Shown piece by piece: positions 8,054 to 15,828 of a stretch of 64,000 nt of DNA. Below the pieces are notes generated by a model that was not told where the DNA came from, ran no database searches, and worked only from the letters and a program-made list of their open reading frames with translations. The position numbers and the translations under genes are program-made. Every line of letters begins with the position of its first letter. Position 1 is the first letter of the stretch. Source of the stretch: Thalassotalea crassostreae (lineage in GTDB: Bacteria > Pseudomonadota > Gammaproteobacteria > Enterobacterales > Alteromonadaceae); contig NZ_CP017689.1 of the NCBI RefSeq assembly GCF_001831495.1, positions 3,100,001 through 3,164,000 on the forward strand, given 5' to 3'.

Positions 8054-8994
8054 TGACTCTACAACAAATAAACACATCCTCTACAATCGCCGAAGTCAAT
8101 TTGAGTAACTATATAATCAATGCTTCTGGACCACGCTGCACAACTGAAGACGAACTGATCAATTTAGCACAATCAGATTCTGCTGCAATCATGACTAAAT
8201 CATGCACCTTGTTACCGCGTTCTGGTAATCCTGAGCCAAGATATCAAACATTAGAGCATGGTTCAGTTCAATCTATGGGATTACCCAACTTAGGCTATCA
8301 AGCCTATTTAGATATGCTGCCTCGACTTAAACAATACAACAAACCGGTAATCGTCAGTATTTCAGGATTGAGCATCAGTGATAACGTAGAAATGGTAAGT
8401 AAATTTCAGCAATCTGAAGCAGACTTATTAGAGGTGAATTTTTCATGTCCAAACGTGCCGGGTAAACCGCAGTTAGGCTATGATTTTGAACAAACAGAAA
8501 AAGCATTAGCGGCGATCACCAAATTAGGCGATAAGCCGCTTGGTATTAAACTGCCCGCCTATTTTGATATGAATCACTTTGAAACAGTGGCCAATATATT
8601 GAAAAAATTCCCAATAAAGTTCATTAGTTCAATAAATTCAATTGGTAATACCTTAGTCATTGATGCCGATACAGAATCAACAATTATTAAGCCAAACTCA
8701 GGATTAGGTGGCTTATGTGGTAGTTATATCAAGCCTATTGGTTTAGCCAATGTGCGAACCTTTAGATCTCTGTTGCCGAAAGAAATTTGTATTTTTGGTG
8801 TCGGCGGCGTATACACAGGTATCGATGCTTTCGAGTATTTATTAGCTGGTGCTGATGCGGTGCAAGTAGCTACCTGTTATCAAGAACAAGGTAGCGAATG
8901 CTTTACTCGCCTTAATAACGAATTAAGTACAATACTTGCCAGTAAAGGCTACAAAGACATCAATGAAGTGAAAGGAAAATTACAAACAATTTAG
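8053..8994 (+). CDS. pyrD: Dihydroorotate dehydrogenase, class 1A type
   Basis: This 313-residue flavoprotein oxidises dihydroorotate to orotate in pyrimidine synthesis. It has the length and motifs of the soluble, fumarate-using class 1A (PyrDA) enzymes rather than the membrane class 2 enzyme usual in gammaproteobacteria. The FMN/substrate region TKSCTLLPRSGNPEPRY is near residue 55, the catalytic cysteine is in NFSCPNVPGKPQ near 133, the loop NSIGNT near 197, and the phosphate-binding FGVGGVYTG near 250. It is isolated from other pyr genes and has a class 1A-type C-terminus (VKGKLQTI). A class 2 gene may exist elsewhere in the genome. Confidence 0.88.
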   Translation: MTLQQINTSSTIAEVNLSNYIINASGPRCTTEDELINLAQSDSAAIMTKSCTLLPRSGNPEPRYQTLEHGSVQSMGLPNLGYQAYLDMLPRLKQYNKPVIVSISGLSISDNVEMVSKFQQSEADLLEVNFSCPNVPGKPQLGYDFEQTEKALAAITKLGDKPLGIKLPAYFDMNHFETVANILKKFPIKFISSINSIGNTLVIDADTESTIIKPNSGLGGLCGSYIKPIGLANVRTFRSLLPKEICIFGVGGVYTGIDAFEYLLAGADAVQVATCYQEQGSECFTRLNNELSTILASKGYKDINEVKGKLQTI

Positions 8995-9016
8995 TCGACT
9001 TTTCTAATCAATAATT

Positions 9017-9058
9017 ATGCGCAGGTATAGATTATCACCTTTACTAGCGCATTTTTTG
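9017..9058 (+). terminator. Probable terminator of pyrD
   Basis: ATGCGC (9017-9022) pairs with GCGCAT (9047-9052), and AGGT pairs with ACCT inside the loop. A run of six T follows at 9052-9057, 23 nt or more after the pyrD stop. The stem is interrupted, so strength is uncertain. Confidence 0.5.
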
Positions 9059-9119
9059 TTAGTGTTTTCTCAAAACAGATATAAGTCTTAAAAGGCATAT
9101 ACCTTAACAATATGAATTT

Positions 9120-9539
9120 TCAGAATGTATAATTTTGTTTCGCTAAATATTGCTTAGATTGGTCAATTTGTTTTGTCGAAGAAAGTTTTTTGGTATTTAG
9201 CGAAGTAACCGTTTCTAAAAGTAAAATAGGTTGTTCGCTATTGCTCGCAAGTTCAAAAGCTTTACTCTGATATTCAACAGGTAGCTTTTTCTCATTACCT
9301 GACCACATGATCGGTTTTTCTTTATCAGCAATACTAACGCTACCACTGTGTTTATAATAAAGATAAGCACCAATACTGCCTCCTATGAGTATTACGCTTA
9401 ATACCAACAAAATAGCGACAAAATGTGTTCTTTTTAATACTCCCATGACTCGCTTTTCAACTTTGAACGTGTCGTTATAATTACGAATGTCAACGATGGG
9501 TATGTAATCCAACTTAGTATTCTTAACGATATTAACCAT
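9120..9539 (-). CDS. Membrane-anchored protein of unknown function
   Basis: This 139-residue protein has a cytoplasmic N-terminal half of about 45 residues (MVNIVKNTKLDYIPIVDIRNYND...), one transmembrane helix (THFVAILLVLSVILIGGSIGAYLYY, given here as residues about 44-68), and a polar external tail. I recognise no family. The ATG at 9539 is preferred over a longer reading because it overlaps the stop of the upstream gene by 8 nt (ATGGTTAA), typical of coupled translation. It is the last of a chain of minus-strand genes led by an ECF sigma operon. Confidence 0.6.
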   Translation of the reverse strand: MVNIVKNTKLDYIPIVDIRNYNDTFKVEKRVMGVLKRTHFVAILLVLSVILIGGSIGAYLYYKHSGSVSIADKEKPIMWSGNEKKLPVEYQSKAFELASNSEQPILLLETVTSLNTKKLSSTKQIDQSKQYLAKQNYTF

Positions 9540-9921
9540 CTCTATTATCCTTCTTGTTAGCATCAGCTTCGGTTTGGATAAGTTGCTGATATTGCTTTCT
9601 CGTATGGATGGCAAGCCCCCATAAGCCAAGTATTAACAATGCAACAATACCGACCTTCACTTGTTCACTATTAAACGCACGTGAAAGCGCAGTTGATTGA
9701 TAATTTGTTTCGGTCAATTGCGGCGTATCCAATATACCTTCATGCTTTTCAAGGCTTTGATATTCGATTGCTTTAATCGGTGCTTGCTCAAACAATATGC
9801 CGGCATTAGCGACAAATGAATTGACCAAAAAACTACCGCAACACAGATATAACAGCCAACACAATGTGGTCGATATTGTAGATTTAGGAAATGGTTTATT
9901 ATTTTGATTGGGTAAAGTCAT
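9532..9921 (-). CDS. Small membrane protein of unknown function
   Basis: This 129-residue protein has a hydrophobic segment near residues 17-40 (signal or first helix) and a second helix near 92-110 (VGIVALLILGLWGLAIHTRKQ). A polar middle of about 50 residues lies between them, presumably periplasmic. GGAG lies seven bases before the ATG. No family is recognised. It is coupled to the following gene by an 8-nt overlap and lies 107 nt after the sigma operon, with a modest terminator between, so it may be expressed by read-through. Confidence 0.6.
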   Translation of the reverse strand: MTLPNQNNKPFPKSTISTTLCWLLYLCCGSFLVNSFVANAGILFEQAPIKAIEYQSLEKHEGILDTPQLTETNYQSTALSRAFNSEQVKVGIVALLILGLWGLAIHTRKQYQQLIQTEADANKKDNRDG

Positions 9922-9968
9922 AACAAGTCTCCAAAAGTTATGAGTTCATTACACAATAAATAAATGAC

Positions 9969-9993
9969 AAAAAGCCCGACAGAAGCGGGCTTT
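9969..9993 (-). terminator. Terminator after the ECF sigma operon
   Basis: AAAGCCCG (9971-9978) pairs with CGGGCTTT (9986-9993). On the minus strand the hairpin is followed by five U then GUC. It lies 35 nt past the 10028 stop. The short U tract suggests partial read-through into the two genes beyond. Confidence 0.65.
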
Positions 9994-10027
9994 AACAAGA
10001 TAAAAAGTGATGAATTATGATTGGCTT

Positions 10028-10354
10028 TTATATTTCATCTTTAAAAATAAATACCAACATTGCTGCTAACATCAACTGACTGATAATAAGCATTACGCTG
10101 TTTACTTGATTGAAATTAATTTCGTAAATATCAAACACATTAAAACTAAACAGCTCAAGCACAACTTCCTTACCTGGAATAAAGAAAGCCAAGACTAATG
10201 TCGCTAATACTATCGTTGTTTGTAAAACTTTCTTGCGCCAAGCGTCAATCTTATTCAAACGCTCAACGGTGTGTTGGGTAAACTCTTCAGCCGAAAGTTT
10301 CGGCATTGATTTTGCCAACATCTGATCTAATTGTTGTTCATCAAAAGGACACAT
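10028..10354 (-). CDS. Small two-helix membrane protein, candidate regulator of the adjacent sigma factor
   Basis: This 108-residue protein begins with a soluble stretch of about 40 residues (CPFDEQQLDQMLAKSMPKLSAEEFTQHTVERL), followed by two membrane helices (near 44-60 and 85-103). Its ATG shares one base with the sigma factor stop (TAATG), so the two are coupled. A cytoplasmic N-terminus followed by helices next to a sigma gene is the layout of many anti-sigma factors, but I see no zinc anti-sigma Cys/His motif. The role is inferred from position only. Confidence 0.65.
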   Translation of the reverse strand: MCPFDEQQLDQMLAKSMPKLSAEEFTQHTVERLNKIDAWRKKVLQTTIVLATLVLAFFIPGKEVVLELFSFNVFDIYEINFNQVNSVMLIISQLMLAAMLVFIFKDEI

Positions 10355-10872
10355 TACGCTGCTCCTAACTGTAATTTTTGACCAATACCAATCAATTTAT
10401 CTTTACCACGTTTGCAATGAGATTTAACCGTGCCGATTGGCATATTCAATATATTTGAAATCTCTTCATGGTTATAGCCTAAGGTGATATGCAAAGATAG
10501 CACGGCTCGCTGTTGTTCATTTAAAAAAGCCATTAATTGAATAATGAACTCTTCATTATCATCAGCTTGAACGGTTTGTAATTCGACAATATGGTCTTCG
10601 CCAAGTTCTTTTACTTTTGAAATTTGTTTTAAAAAGTTGCGATAAGCGATGCGATATAACCAGCCTTTAAAAGCATCAATATTCTCAAGCTTACCTAGTT
10701 GCTGATAGGCAGTTATTAAACTCTCTTGCGCAACATCATCAGCTAAAGCGTAGTCACCGGCGGTTAGACGACGGCAATAGCCCCGTAAATCTGACTGACA
10801 GGCTTTAACGATGTCATTAAAGCCTTTGCTGTCAGGGTTTTGTTTAAACGCTGAGATTAGCTTGTTTAGCAT
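10354..10872 (-). CDS. ECF-type RNA polymerase sigma factor
   Basis: This 172-residue sigma-70 family factor has region 2 near residues 25-90 (LADDVAQESLITAYQQL, FKGWLYRIAYRNFLKQ) and region 4 near 110-160 (LNEQQRAVLSLHITLGYNHEEISNILNMPIGTVKSHCKRGKDKL), with the region 4 helix-turn-helix ending in GTVKSHCKRG. There is no region 1 or 3, typical of ECF factors. It sits 11 nt after a DUF6249 gene and is coupled to a small membrane protein downstream. No extracytoplasmic signal can be deduced. Confidence 0.92.
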   Translation of the reverse strand: MLNKLISAFKQNPDSKGFNDIVKACQSDLRGYCRRLTAGDYALADDVAQESLITAYQQLGKLENIDAFKGWLYRIAYRNFLKQISKVKELGEDHIVELQTVQADDNEEFIIQLMAFLNEQQRAVLSLHITLGYNHEEISNILNMPIGTVKSHCKRGKDKLIGIGQKLQLGAA

Positions 10873-10883
10873 AAATAGTCTGA

Positions 10884-11234
10884 CTATTTTACTGGGTTAT
10901 ATTTATGAACAATAAAGTAGCCAATGCCAATCACTAATGGGAAAACCGATAAGCCCATTAAATCAGGGTCGCTATCGTGCGCAATCCAAGCGTATAAGGC
11001 AACAGCAATTGCTAAACCAGTAAAGATAACCGCTTTTGGAAAGTCATTACGTACAGGACGTTGTGACAGCATTAATTGCTCAATAGTTTCCGGGTTAATT
11101 GATTGGCCTTTTTCAATAGCCAATTGAATTGTACGTTGTAATTCTGCTTTGTTCTTATTTGAAAAGTGAAGGTACGCAAAACCTACAAATCCGATCATAA
11201 TAAACATAACAATTGGGATCATTTCGCCATCCAT
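10884..11234 (-). CDS. DUF6249-like membrane protein, first gene of the sigma operon
   Basis: This 116-residue protein has one helix at the N-terminus (IPIVMFIMIGFVGFAYLHF), a cytoplasmic segment with KAELQRTIQLAIEKGQSINPETIEQL near residues 30-56, and two C-terminal helices. This layout (TM, short Q/E-rich segment with INPETIE, two TMs) matches the DUF6249 proteins commonly found beside ECF sigma genes. A role in controlling the sigma factor 11 nt downstream is plausible but inferred. Confidence 0.7.
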   Translation of the reverse strand: MDGEMIPIVMFIMIGFVGFAYLHFSNKNKAELQRTIQLAIEKGQSINPETIEQLMLSQRPVRNDFPKAVIFTGLAIAVALYAWIAHDSDPDLMGLSVFPLVIGIGYFIVHKYNPVK

Positions 11235-11331
11235 AATAAATTCCTTAAATAATATTGATTAATAATTTTTTGCTTTCATTATGTAAGAGCGCCTCTAAAC
11301 CAATTTTAGATGCAGTAAATAAAAATAAATT

Positions 11332-13371
11332 TTAACTTTTATCTAATATTTGCATTTCAACTTTGTTGCGTCCCGAGTTTTTAGCGATATATAAACAGTC
11401 ATCGGCAACTTTAATCCAATCATTTACATCGCCACTATATGACGCGCAACTATGCAATACTCCCATACTAACAGTAATTTTATAGGTCTCTTTATTTTCA
11501 CTATTGAAGCTTAGTTGCTCAATATTTTGTCTTAGCTTTTCGAGTTTGTGAGCTAAATTGGTCTCCGAAATATCATGGATTAGAATTATAAATTCTTCAC
11601 CGCCAAATCGAGCGATTAAATCGGTAGAACGAGAAAATTCTCGCCTTAATGTACGACTAAAAACCTTTAAACATCTATCTCCTGTTAAATGACCGTATGT
11701 GTCATTCACTTCTTTAAAGTGGTCTAAGTCTAGTAAAACCACTGCCAAATTACTGTTATTTCTAAACGCCAATTTTTGAAAAAGCTTAAATTGTTCATCA
11801 AAATAATGGCGATTATACAAACCGGTGAGTTTGTCTTTTTGCGCCAACTTGGTTAATTTTTCATTAGCCAGCTTTAACTCTTCGGTGCGTGTAGCAACTT
11901 CAGATTCTAGGTTCACATAATATTTGTTTAACTCATTTTTTCGTTGTTGAAGTTGTTCGTATAGAGCTGAAATCTCAGTAGCTGAATTTTCGTATAATGG
12001 TGGAAAATTAAACTTACGATCACCTTCAGAGCGATCCAGTTGTTTCAAAATAAAGCGCAATGGTTTAGTGATTTGCAAACCAACACGCTCTGTTAAGGCT
12101 ATGGTAATTAAAAATGCCAAGCCCAGCATTGCAAATAAATATATATACTCCTGTTCCAATATCTCGGTTGCTTCATCAGCGTTAAGCAGCACATATAAAT
12201 CCCAGTCATTGCTGAGCTTACTTTTTTCATAGTAATATTTTTGTTCATTCATTCTGTCGTTTTGACCCAAACGAACTAAATGGTTTAAGTCGGGATTGTT
12301 GACAATACGTAAATCATTATTCAATTCCAACTCTAAGCTAGGAGTTGCAATAACAACCTGCCCTGCGTTTAAAATCACTGCTTCGATATTTTGCCAATTA
12401 TTATGAGGAATAAAGCGTAACAAAGAGTCAAGTTTAATATTAGCTTGTAATAATTGCGGTTGAGCGAGTTTCCCTGTTAATGGCACTGTTAATGTAACCG
12501 TTGAAGAGCCATCAGCGATGACAACAGTCCCTTTTCTATAATCAGTTTCCGGCGAGCTAATCCAAATTTGGTAAAAATCCTTATAGTTTTCTTTATAAGT
12601 TAGTATTACTTGCTCTACATCGTTTTTATCTTCAAGCAAAGAAATCGTTTCCGCAGCATTACTCAGCGCTTTTTTGTATGTGCTTGTGTATTGCTCTATT
12701 GCCTGAGTTATATATTGGTTTTGTTCAACAATCGTATGCTCTATTTGCAACTGTTGATTGTTAATTAGACTTCTTCCAAGCAACAACGTTATCGTCATAA
12801 CTGAAAACAAAATGATCAATGAAGTAGCGTAAACCAATTGCACCTTAAACGGACGCAAAAATCTAGGTTGTTGGCGAAACTTAAAGGCAAATGTTTTAGG
12901 GAAAAAATAAAGAATCATTCCAGCAAAACAAGAATAAAGTAAGCCATTTATTGCCTGTTTAATGATGGCCAAGGTATATAGCTGATGCGAGTCAACCATA
13001 AAGTACACGACTAAAGCAGTGATCGGCATGCCGATAAGTACCCAAAAAATCATATCTGCATACAATACATACCAACCACGCTGACGCAATAAAGCGATAA
13101 AAACAGCTTCTGCACCGTAAAGGATATAGCCAAATGGATGACCAAATGAAATAACAAAAGAAGAGGCAATAATCATTGCCGACAATAACGAGTACAATAC
13201 GCCAAATCGCATTGCAACAATTACAAACGCGAAGTTACCTATAATCAGATGCATCTCTGAAAATAACGGAATTGGGTATAAATTCAGTAAATACCCTAAT
13301 GTAGAAAGCAACAGCACAACAAACAGTGCTTTTAATTGCTCAGTATACTTTTTAGCGATATTAAATGTCAT
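11332..13371 (-). CDS. Membrane diguanylate cyclase with sensor domain
   Basis: This 679-residue protein starts with about six to seven membrane helices (residues about 10-195), then a large extracellular-type sensor region (about 205-410), another helix near 415, a HAMP-like linker and coiled coil (about 440-510), and a GGDEF domain (about 515-675). The active site is GGEEF near 590, preceded by RSTD as an I-site (RxxD five residues upstream), so the enzyme should make c-di-GMP with product inhibition. Catalytic segments DKLTGLYNRHYFDEQ and LLDLDHFKEVNDTYGHLTGD are intact. It is monocistronic; the ligand is unknown. Confidence 0.92.
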   Translation of the reverse strand: MTFNIAKKYTEQLKALFVVLLLSTLGYLLNLYPIPLFSEMHLIIGNFAFVIVAMRFGVLYSLLSAMIIASSFVISFGHPFGYILYGAEAVFIALLRQRGWYVLYADMIFWVLIGMPITALVVYFMVDSHQLYTLAIIKQAINGLLYSCFAGMILYFFPKTFAFKFRQQPRFLRPFKVQLVYATSLIILFSVMTITLLLGRSLINNQQLQIEHTIVEQNQYITQAIEQYTSTYKKALSNAAETISLLEDKNDVEQVILTYKENYKDFYQIWISSPETDYRKGTVVIADGSSTVTLTVPLTGKLAQPQLLQANIKLDSLLRFIPHNNWQNIEAVILNAGQVVIATPSLELELNNDLRIVNNPDLNHLVRLGQNDRMNEQKYYYEKSKLSNDWDLYVLLNADEATEILEQEYIYLFAMLGLAFLITIALTERVGLQITKPLRFILKQLDRSEGDRKFNFPPLYENSATEISALYEQLQQRKNELNKYYVNLESEVATRTEELKLANEKLTKLAQKDKLTGLYNRHYFDEQFKLFQKLAFRNNSNLAVVLLDLDHFKEVNDTYGHLTGDRCLKVFSRTLRREFSRSTDLIARFGGEEFIILIHDISETNLAHKLEKLRQNIEQLSFNSENKETYKITVSMGVLHSCASYSGDVNDWIKVADDCLYIAKNSGRNKVEMQILDKS

Positions 13372-13568
13372 AAAGCGCTTATTTTTCTTATATTTAAACT
13401 TCAGTCTATCACCATGTTGATCGAATATTAAGCCTTGGCTAAAATCCGAGTTTTGTTGAAATAAACGGCAAAAAAACTCTGGTTACATTAAATCGCTTCC
13501 TTTCATCAAACTGACATATTAAGCTGACATCATATTGAGTCGAAAATTAATTATTTAAGGATAGAAAA

Positions 13569-13787
13569 ATGCAACTTAAAGAATGGGTAGATGAGCTATT
13601 TGAGATATTTGATGAAAACAAAGACGGTGTACTAAATCGCAGTGAATTTGTTGAATTAATCGATTGTTTGTTACGCGAACGCGGAATAAAAATGTGTGAA
13701 AGTATTTTTCATCAATTTGATAAAAATCATGACAATGGTATTTCTAAAGAAGAACTGACTGAAATGATGATAGAGCTAGCTCTTTAA
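13569..13787 (+). CDS. Small EF-hand calcium-binding protein
   Basis: This 72-residue cytoplasmic protein contains two canonical EF-hand loops, DENKDGVLNRSE at 15-26 and DKNHDNGISKEE at 51-62. Acidic residues occupy positions 1, 5 and 12, with Asn at 3. Helices flank both loops, so the whole protein is one EF-hand pair. There is no signal peptide. AAGGATAG precedes the ATG. It is alone, with a hairpin just downstream. A calcium buffer or sensor role is inferred from the loops. Confidence 0.85.
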   Translation: MQLKEWVDELFEIFDENKDGVLNRSEFVELIDCLLRERGIKMCESIFHQFDKNHDNGISKEELTEMMIELAL

Positions 13788-13813
13788 CTGCAAATCTCGA
13801 CGTAATTATTTTT

Positions 13814-13840
13814 AATGCCAGCCACTTAGAAACTGGCATT
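13814..13840. terminator. Bidirectional hairpin between convergent genes
   Basis: AATGCCAG (13814-13821) pairs perfectly with CTGGCATT (13833-13840) across an 11-nt loop. It lies between the EF-hand gene on the plus strand and the end of the next minus-strand gene, with short T/A-rich flanks on both sides. Confidence 0.6.
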
Positions 13841-14175
13841 TAAGTATTACAAAAATAGTACCATGTATAAAAATATCCTCTTCCCGCTAAGCAATTTGCT
13901 GTTTCGGCAAGTGCTGCCCACGTGTAAACACCCAGTACAATCAACACCAATAAAAAAATCCAATCAGTAAAATTATGGCTTTGTTTAGATAATCCTGGTA
14001 TCGGAACTATTAATGTTTTGCGAACGAGTAAGCGCGATACCAAATTCAAAACAAGATAATAAACCTGATAACAAAAAGGCGTAGCTAGCAAAATAAATAC
14101 AGGGTGAAAGATAGCAAAGTACCCGCCAGCTAGCGCCAACAGAAATAAACCAAAGACAATAAGCGTAGACCGCAA
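13840..14175 (-). CDS. Small membrane protein of unknown function
   Basis: This 111-residue protein is mostly hydrophobic, with helices near residues 4-20, 26-48 and 74-90, and a positively charged loop (SRLLVRKTLIVPIPGLSKQSHN) between the second and third. The C-terminus holds two Cys and many aromatic residues (GRGYFYTWYYFCNT). I recognise no family. It is the first of several small minus-strand unknown genes crowded downstream of tRNA-Phe. Confidence 0.55.
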   Translation of the reverse strand: MRSTLIVFGLFLLALAGGYFAIFHPVFILLATPFCYQVYYLVLNLVSRLLVRKTLIVPIPGLSKQSHNFTDWIFLLVLIVLGVYTWAALAETANCLAGRGYFYTWYYFCNT

Positions 14176-14246
14176 ACTAGAACCTTATTAAATAAACCTA
14201 ATACATTTAATTTAGGCAAAATTCTCCTATAAGTAAACAATAAACG

Positions 14247-14360
14247 CATTAACAACAAAGCACCGAGACCACACTATACTTTGGGCAGCGTCCTACATCT
14301 ATTACGGGGCGGATCGAATGTCGCTTTTGTGCCATTAACTGCCGTTGATAGACTTGTTAT
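14247..14360 (-). other. attC-like recombination-site relic (weak)
   Basis: Read on the minus strand, the stop codon of the 144-residue gene is immediately followed by a segment that starts ATAACAAG and ends, about 105 nt later, in TTTGTTGTTAAT. The ends are thus nearly complementary (AACAA with TTGTT) and CGGCAG/CTGCC pair inside. Integron cassettes have this stop-codon-plus-imperfect-palindrome arrangement. The right-hand core does not fit GTTRRRY well and no integron integrase is present, so this is a suggestion only. Confidence 0.25.
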
Positions 14361-14791
14361 GTAATAACTCTGTTGAACTTTTTTCTAGCCTTATAGATTC
14401 CGCTTATCCCTTTAAGAAGTAATACAATAGATATTAAGACGTGAAATTCAATTAGCCGTAAAGCATGGCTGACTGCATATATTGATTGCGTTCGGTTTGG
14501 GTAATTACCATATAACCTGAAAGTGTATTCTTTTCCAATATCAAGTTTACCGTTCAGGTGTATAGGATACTTACCTCCTACATCAACAACAGAAACTTCT
14601 CTCCATCCTCTTTGGGATATTTTCTTTCGGACTGGAGCGACTTTTTTGACCTCAATAACCGTACCAGTATAGATAGCCCCTTTATTATATAGGTTGTACA
14701 AATCTGGTGCCGTCAAAAACAAGAAAACGCCTCCAAAAAACAAGTATGCTAGGTAGCTTTTTACATGGTCGACAAAATCATTTACTTTCAT
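14357..14791 (-). CDS. Two-helix membrane protein with a small soluble domain
   Basis: This 144-residue protein has one helix near residues 12-28, a beta-rich segment of about 75 residues (GAIYTGTVIEVKKVAPVRKK, then KYPIHLNGKLDIGKEYTFRLYG), and a second helix near 112-130. The TM / beta domain / TM layout with a G-x-V-x-x-V opening strand resembles DUF3592-type proteins. No biochemical role is known for those. A conserved upstream element (14825-14862) is shared with the neighbouring small operon. Confidence 0.55.
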   Translation of the reverse strand: MKVNDFVDHVKSYLAYLFFGGVFLFLTAPDLYNLYNKGAIYTGTVIEVKKVAPVRKKISQRGWREVSVVDVGGKYPIHLNGKLDIGKEYTFRLYGNYPNRTQSIYAVSHALRLIEFHVLISIVLLLKGISGIYKARKKFNRVIT

Positions 14792-14824
14792 ATTCTTATT
14801 ATTGTTTATGTCCCTTAATCGCTC

Positions 14825-14862
14825 TTTATAGACCTTAATTTACTTTATCAATTGGGTCAAAA
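14825..14862 (-). promoter_or_regulatory. Duplicated upstream element, copy A
   Basis: On the minus strand this reads TTTGACCC, 15 nt, TTAAGGTCTATA, ending about 33 nt before the ATG at 14791. The same two blocks with a 16-nt gap occur before the next transcription unit (15644-15683). TTGACC could be a -35 box, but no good -10 lies at the standard distance, so a regulator site or alternative promoter is possible. Confidence 0.45.
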
Positions 14863-14873
14863 CTTCAGATAAG

Positions 14874-15206
14874 CTAAGCGTCCAACAGGTCTAACATTTT
14901 AGCTGCTTTAGCGATGGTTATTTCATCATCTAAATATGGATTTGCAAGAGCATAAATATATCCTTCGATAGCTTCATAATTCAAGTCATCTCTACACTCT
15001 ATGAAGTTAGCCCATTCTTCGAGTTCATCATTGGATAACTTTTCACAAAGGTACAGTTTTAACACTGTGGCTAAATCCGATTTGGTTACCTCATATAATT
15101 CTACATCACTGTCATAACCAAGTTTCAACAGTTCCATGTATGCGGTATCACGGTTTGGACCAAACTGTATGATTTGAATAAGTGCTTCAATTCGAGTCAT
15201 GCTCAT
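14874..15206 (-). CDS. Hypothetical protein, acidic and alpha-helical
   Basis: This 110-residue, acidic, probably all-helical cytoplasmic protein has no recognisable motif. It contains helical segments such as TRIEALIQIIQFGPNRDTAYMEL, TKSDLATVLKLYLCEKLSNDELEEWANFIE and EAIEGYIYALANPYLD, reminiscent of small immunity-type proteins, but that resemblance is only a style of sequence. It lies 36 nt after the 119-residue gene and is presumably cotranscribed with it. Confidence 0.55.
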   Translation of the reverse strand: MSMTRIEALIQIIQFGPNRDTAYMELLKLGYDSDVELYEVTKSDLATVLKLYLCEKLSNDELEEWANFIECRDDLNYEAIEGYIYALANPYLDDEITIAKAAKMLDLLDA

Positions 15207-15242
15207 AAGATAAACCTACTACAAACAATTTTCGAAGTCTGT

Positions 15243-15602
15243 TTATGACTCATTATTATTGGTTGTAGGTAATCCATCACAATACACCTGAGCAAGTATT
15301 CCATATTCTAGGTTCCCTAAAGTCTTATCTAAATAACAATTCTTAAGCTCATCAGGAAAACTAACGATATTATCAGACATTAATTTGAATGCAGCTTCTT
15401 TTAAAGTGACATCTTCTTCAGCAATTAATTTTCTTAACTTAAATAAGTTAACTCTAGATTCTACAAAGACCCTATCTTCATCTGGATAAAATACAGTCCA
15501 TTCATTATGCAAAGAGCTATAACTGGTATATTTATCGACGGCCAAATAGGTAACAACAATACCAAGTGATAAAGTAAAAATCCTATGCAACCGGTGCTTC
15601 AT
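15243..15602 (-). CDS. Small membrane-anchored hypothetical protein
   Basis: This 119-residue protein has a basic N-terminus and one hydrophobic segment (IFTLSLGIVVTYLAV, about residues 8-22), then a soluble region with two Cys (LKNCYLD and VYCDGL). No family is recognised. It appears to be the first gene of a two-gene unit with the 110-residue protein, behind copy B of the duplicated upstream element. A decayed gene at 50644-50980 has a similar general shape (anchor, then LKNCYIDES). Confidence 0.5.
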   Translation of the reverse strand: MKHRLHRIFTLSLGIVVTYLAVDKYTSYSSLHNEWTVFYPDEDRVFVESRVNLFKLRKLIAEEDVTLKEAAFKLMSDNIVSFPDELKNCYLDKTLGNLEYGILAQVYCDGLPTTNNNES

Positions 15603-15643
15603 TTAGTACGTTCTTCCTTGCAAGTTTATCGTCAAGTTAGGGC

Positions 15644-15683
15644 TTATATAGACCTTAACCTTTTCAAGTGGTTAGGGTCAAAT
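15644..15683 (-). promoter_or_regulatory. Duplicated upstream element, copy B
   Basis: On the minus strand this reads TTTGACCC, 16 nt, TTAAGGTCTATA, ending about 41 nt before the ATG at 15602. The blocks are identical to those of copy A at 14825-14862, while the spacer differs. Conserved blocks with a diverged spacer suggest a functional site rather than a recent copy. Confidence 0.45.
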
Positions 15684-15730
15684 TTACGCTAATTTACGGC
15701 AGTAGTGTTGCAAGAGTATAAAGTCAGGAG

Positions 15731-15764
15731 GGTTTTCATTCATCGAACTTGTTCGATGGAGGGG
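15731..15764. repeat. 34-bp direct repeat, copy 1
   Basis: This 34-bp stretch is identical to 15904-15937. Its core CATCGAAC-TT-GTTCGATG is a perfect hairpin. It lies downstream (minus-strand sense) of a terminator and a tRNA-Phe 3'-end fragment, in the same order as copy 2 relative to the intact tRNA-Phe. Confidence 0.85.
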
Positions 15765-15784
15765 CATTTAATTATCTAGAAAGC

Positions 15785-15820
15785 AAAAAGCCTGTAGCTA
15801 CTTTAATAACTACAGGCTTT
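15785..15820 (-). terminator. Terminator-like hairpin next to the tRNA-Phe fragment
   Basis: AAAGCCTGTAG (15787-15797) pairs perfectly over 11 bp with CTACAGGCTTT (15810-15820). On the minus strand a run of U follows the hairpin. It occupies the position a tRNA terminator would have relative to the tRNA-like fragment that starts at 15829. Confidence 0.75.
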
Positions 15821-15828
15821 CATAATAT

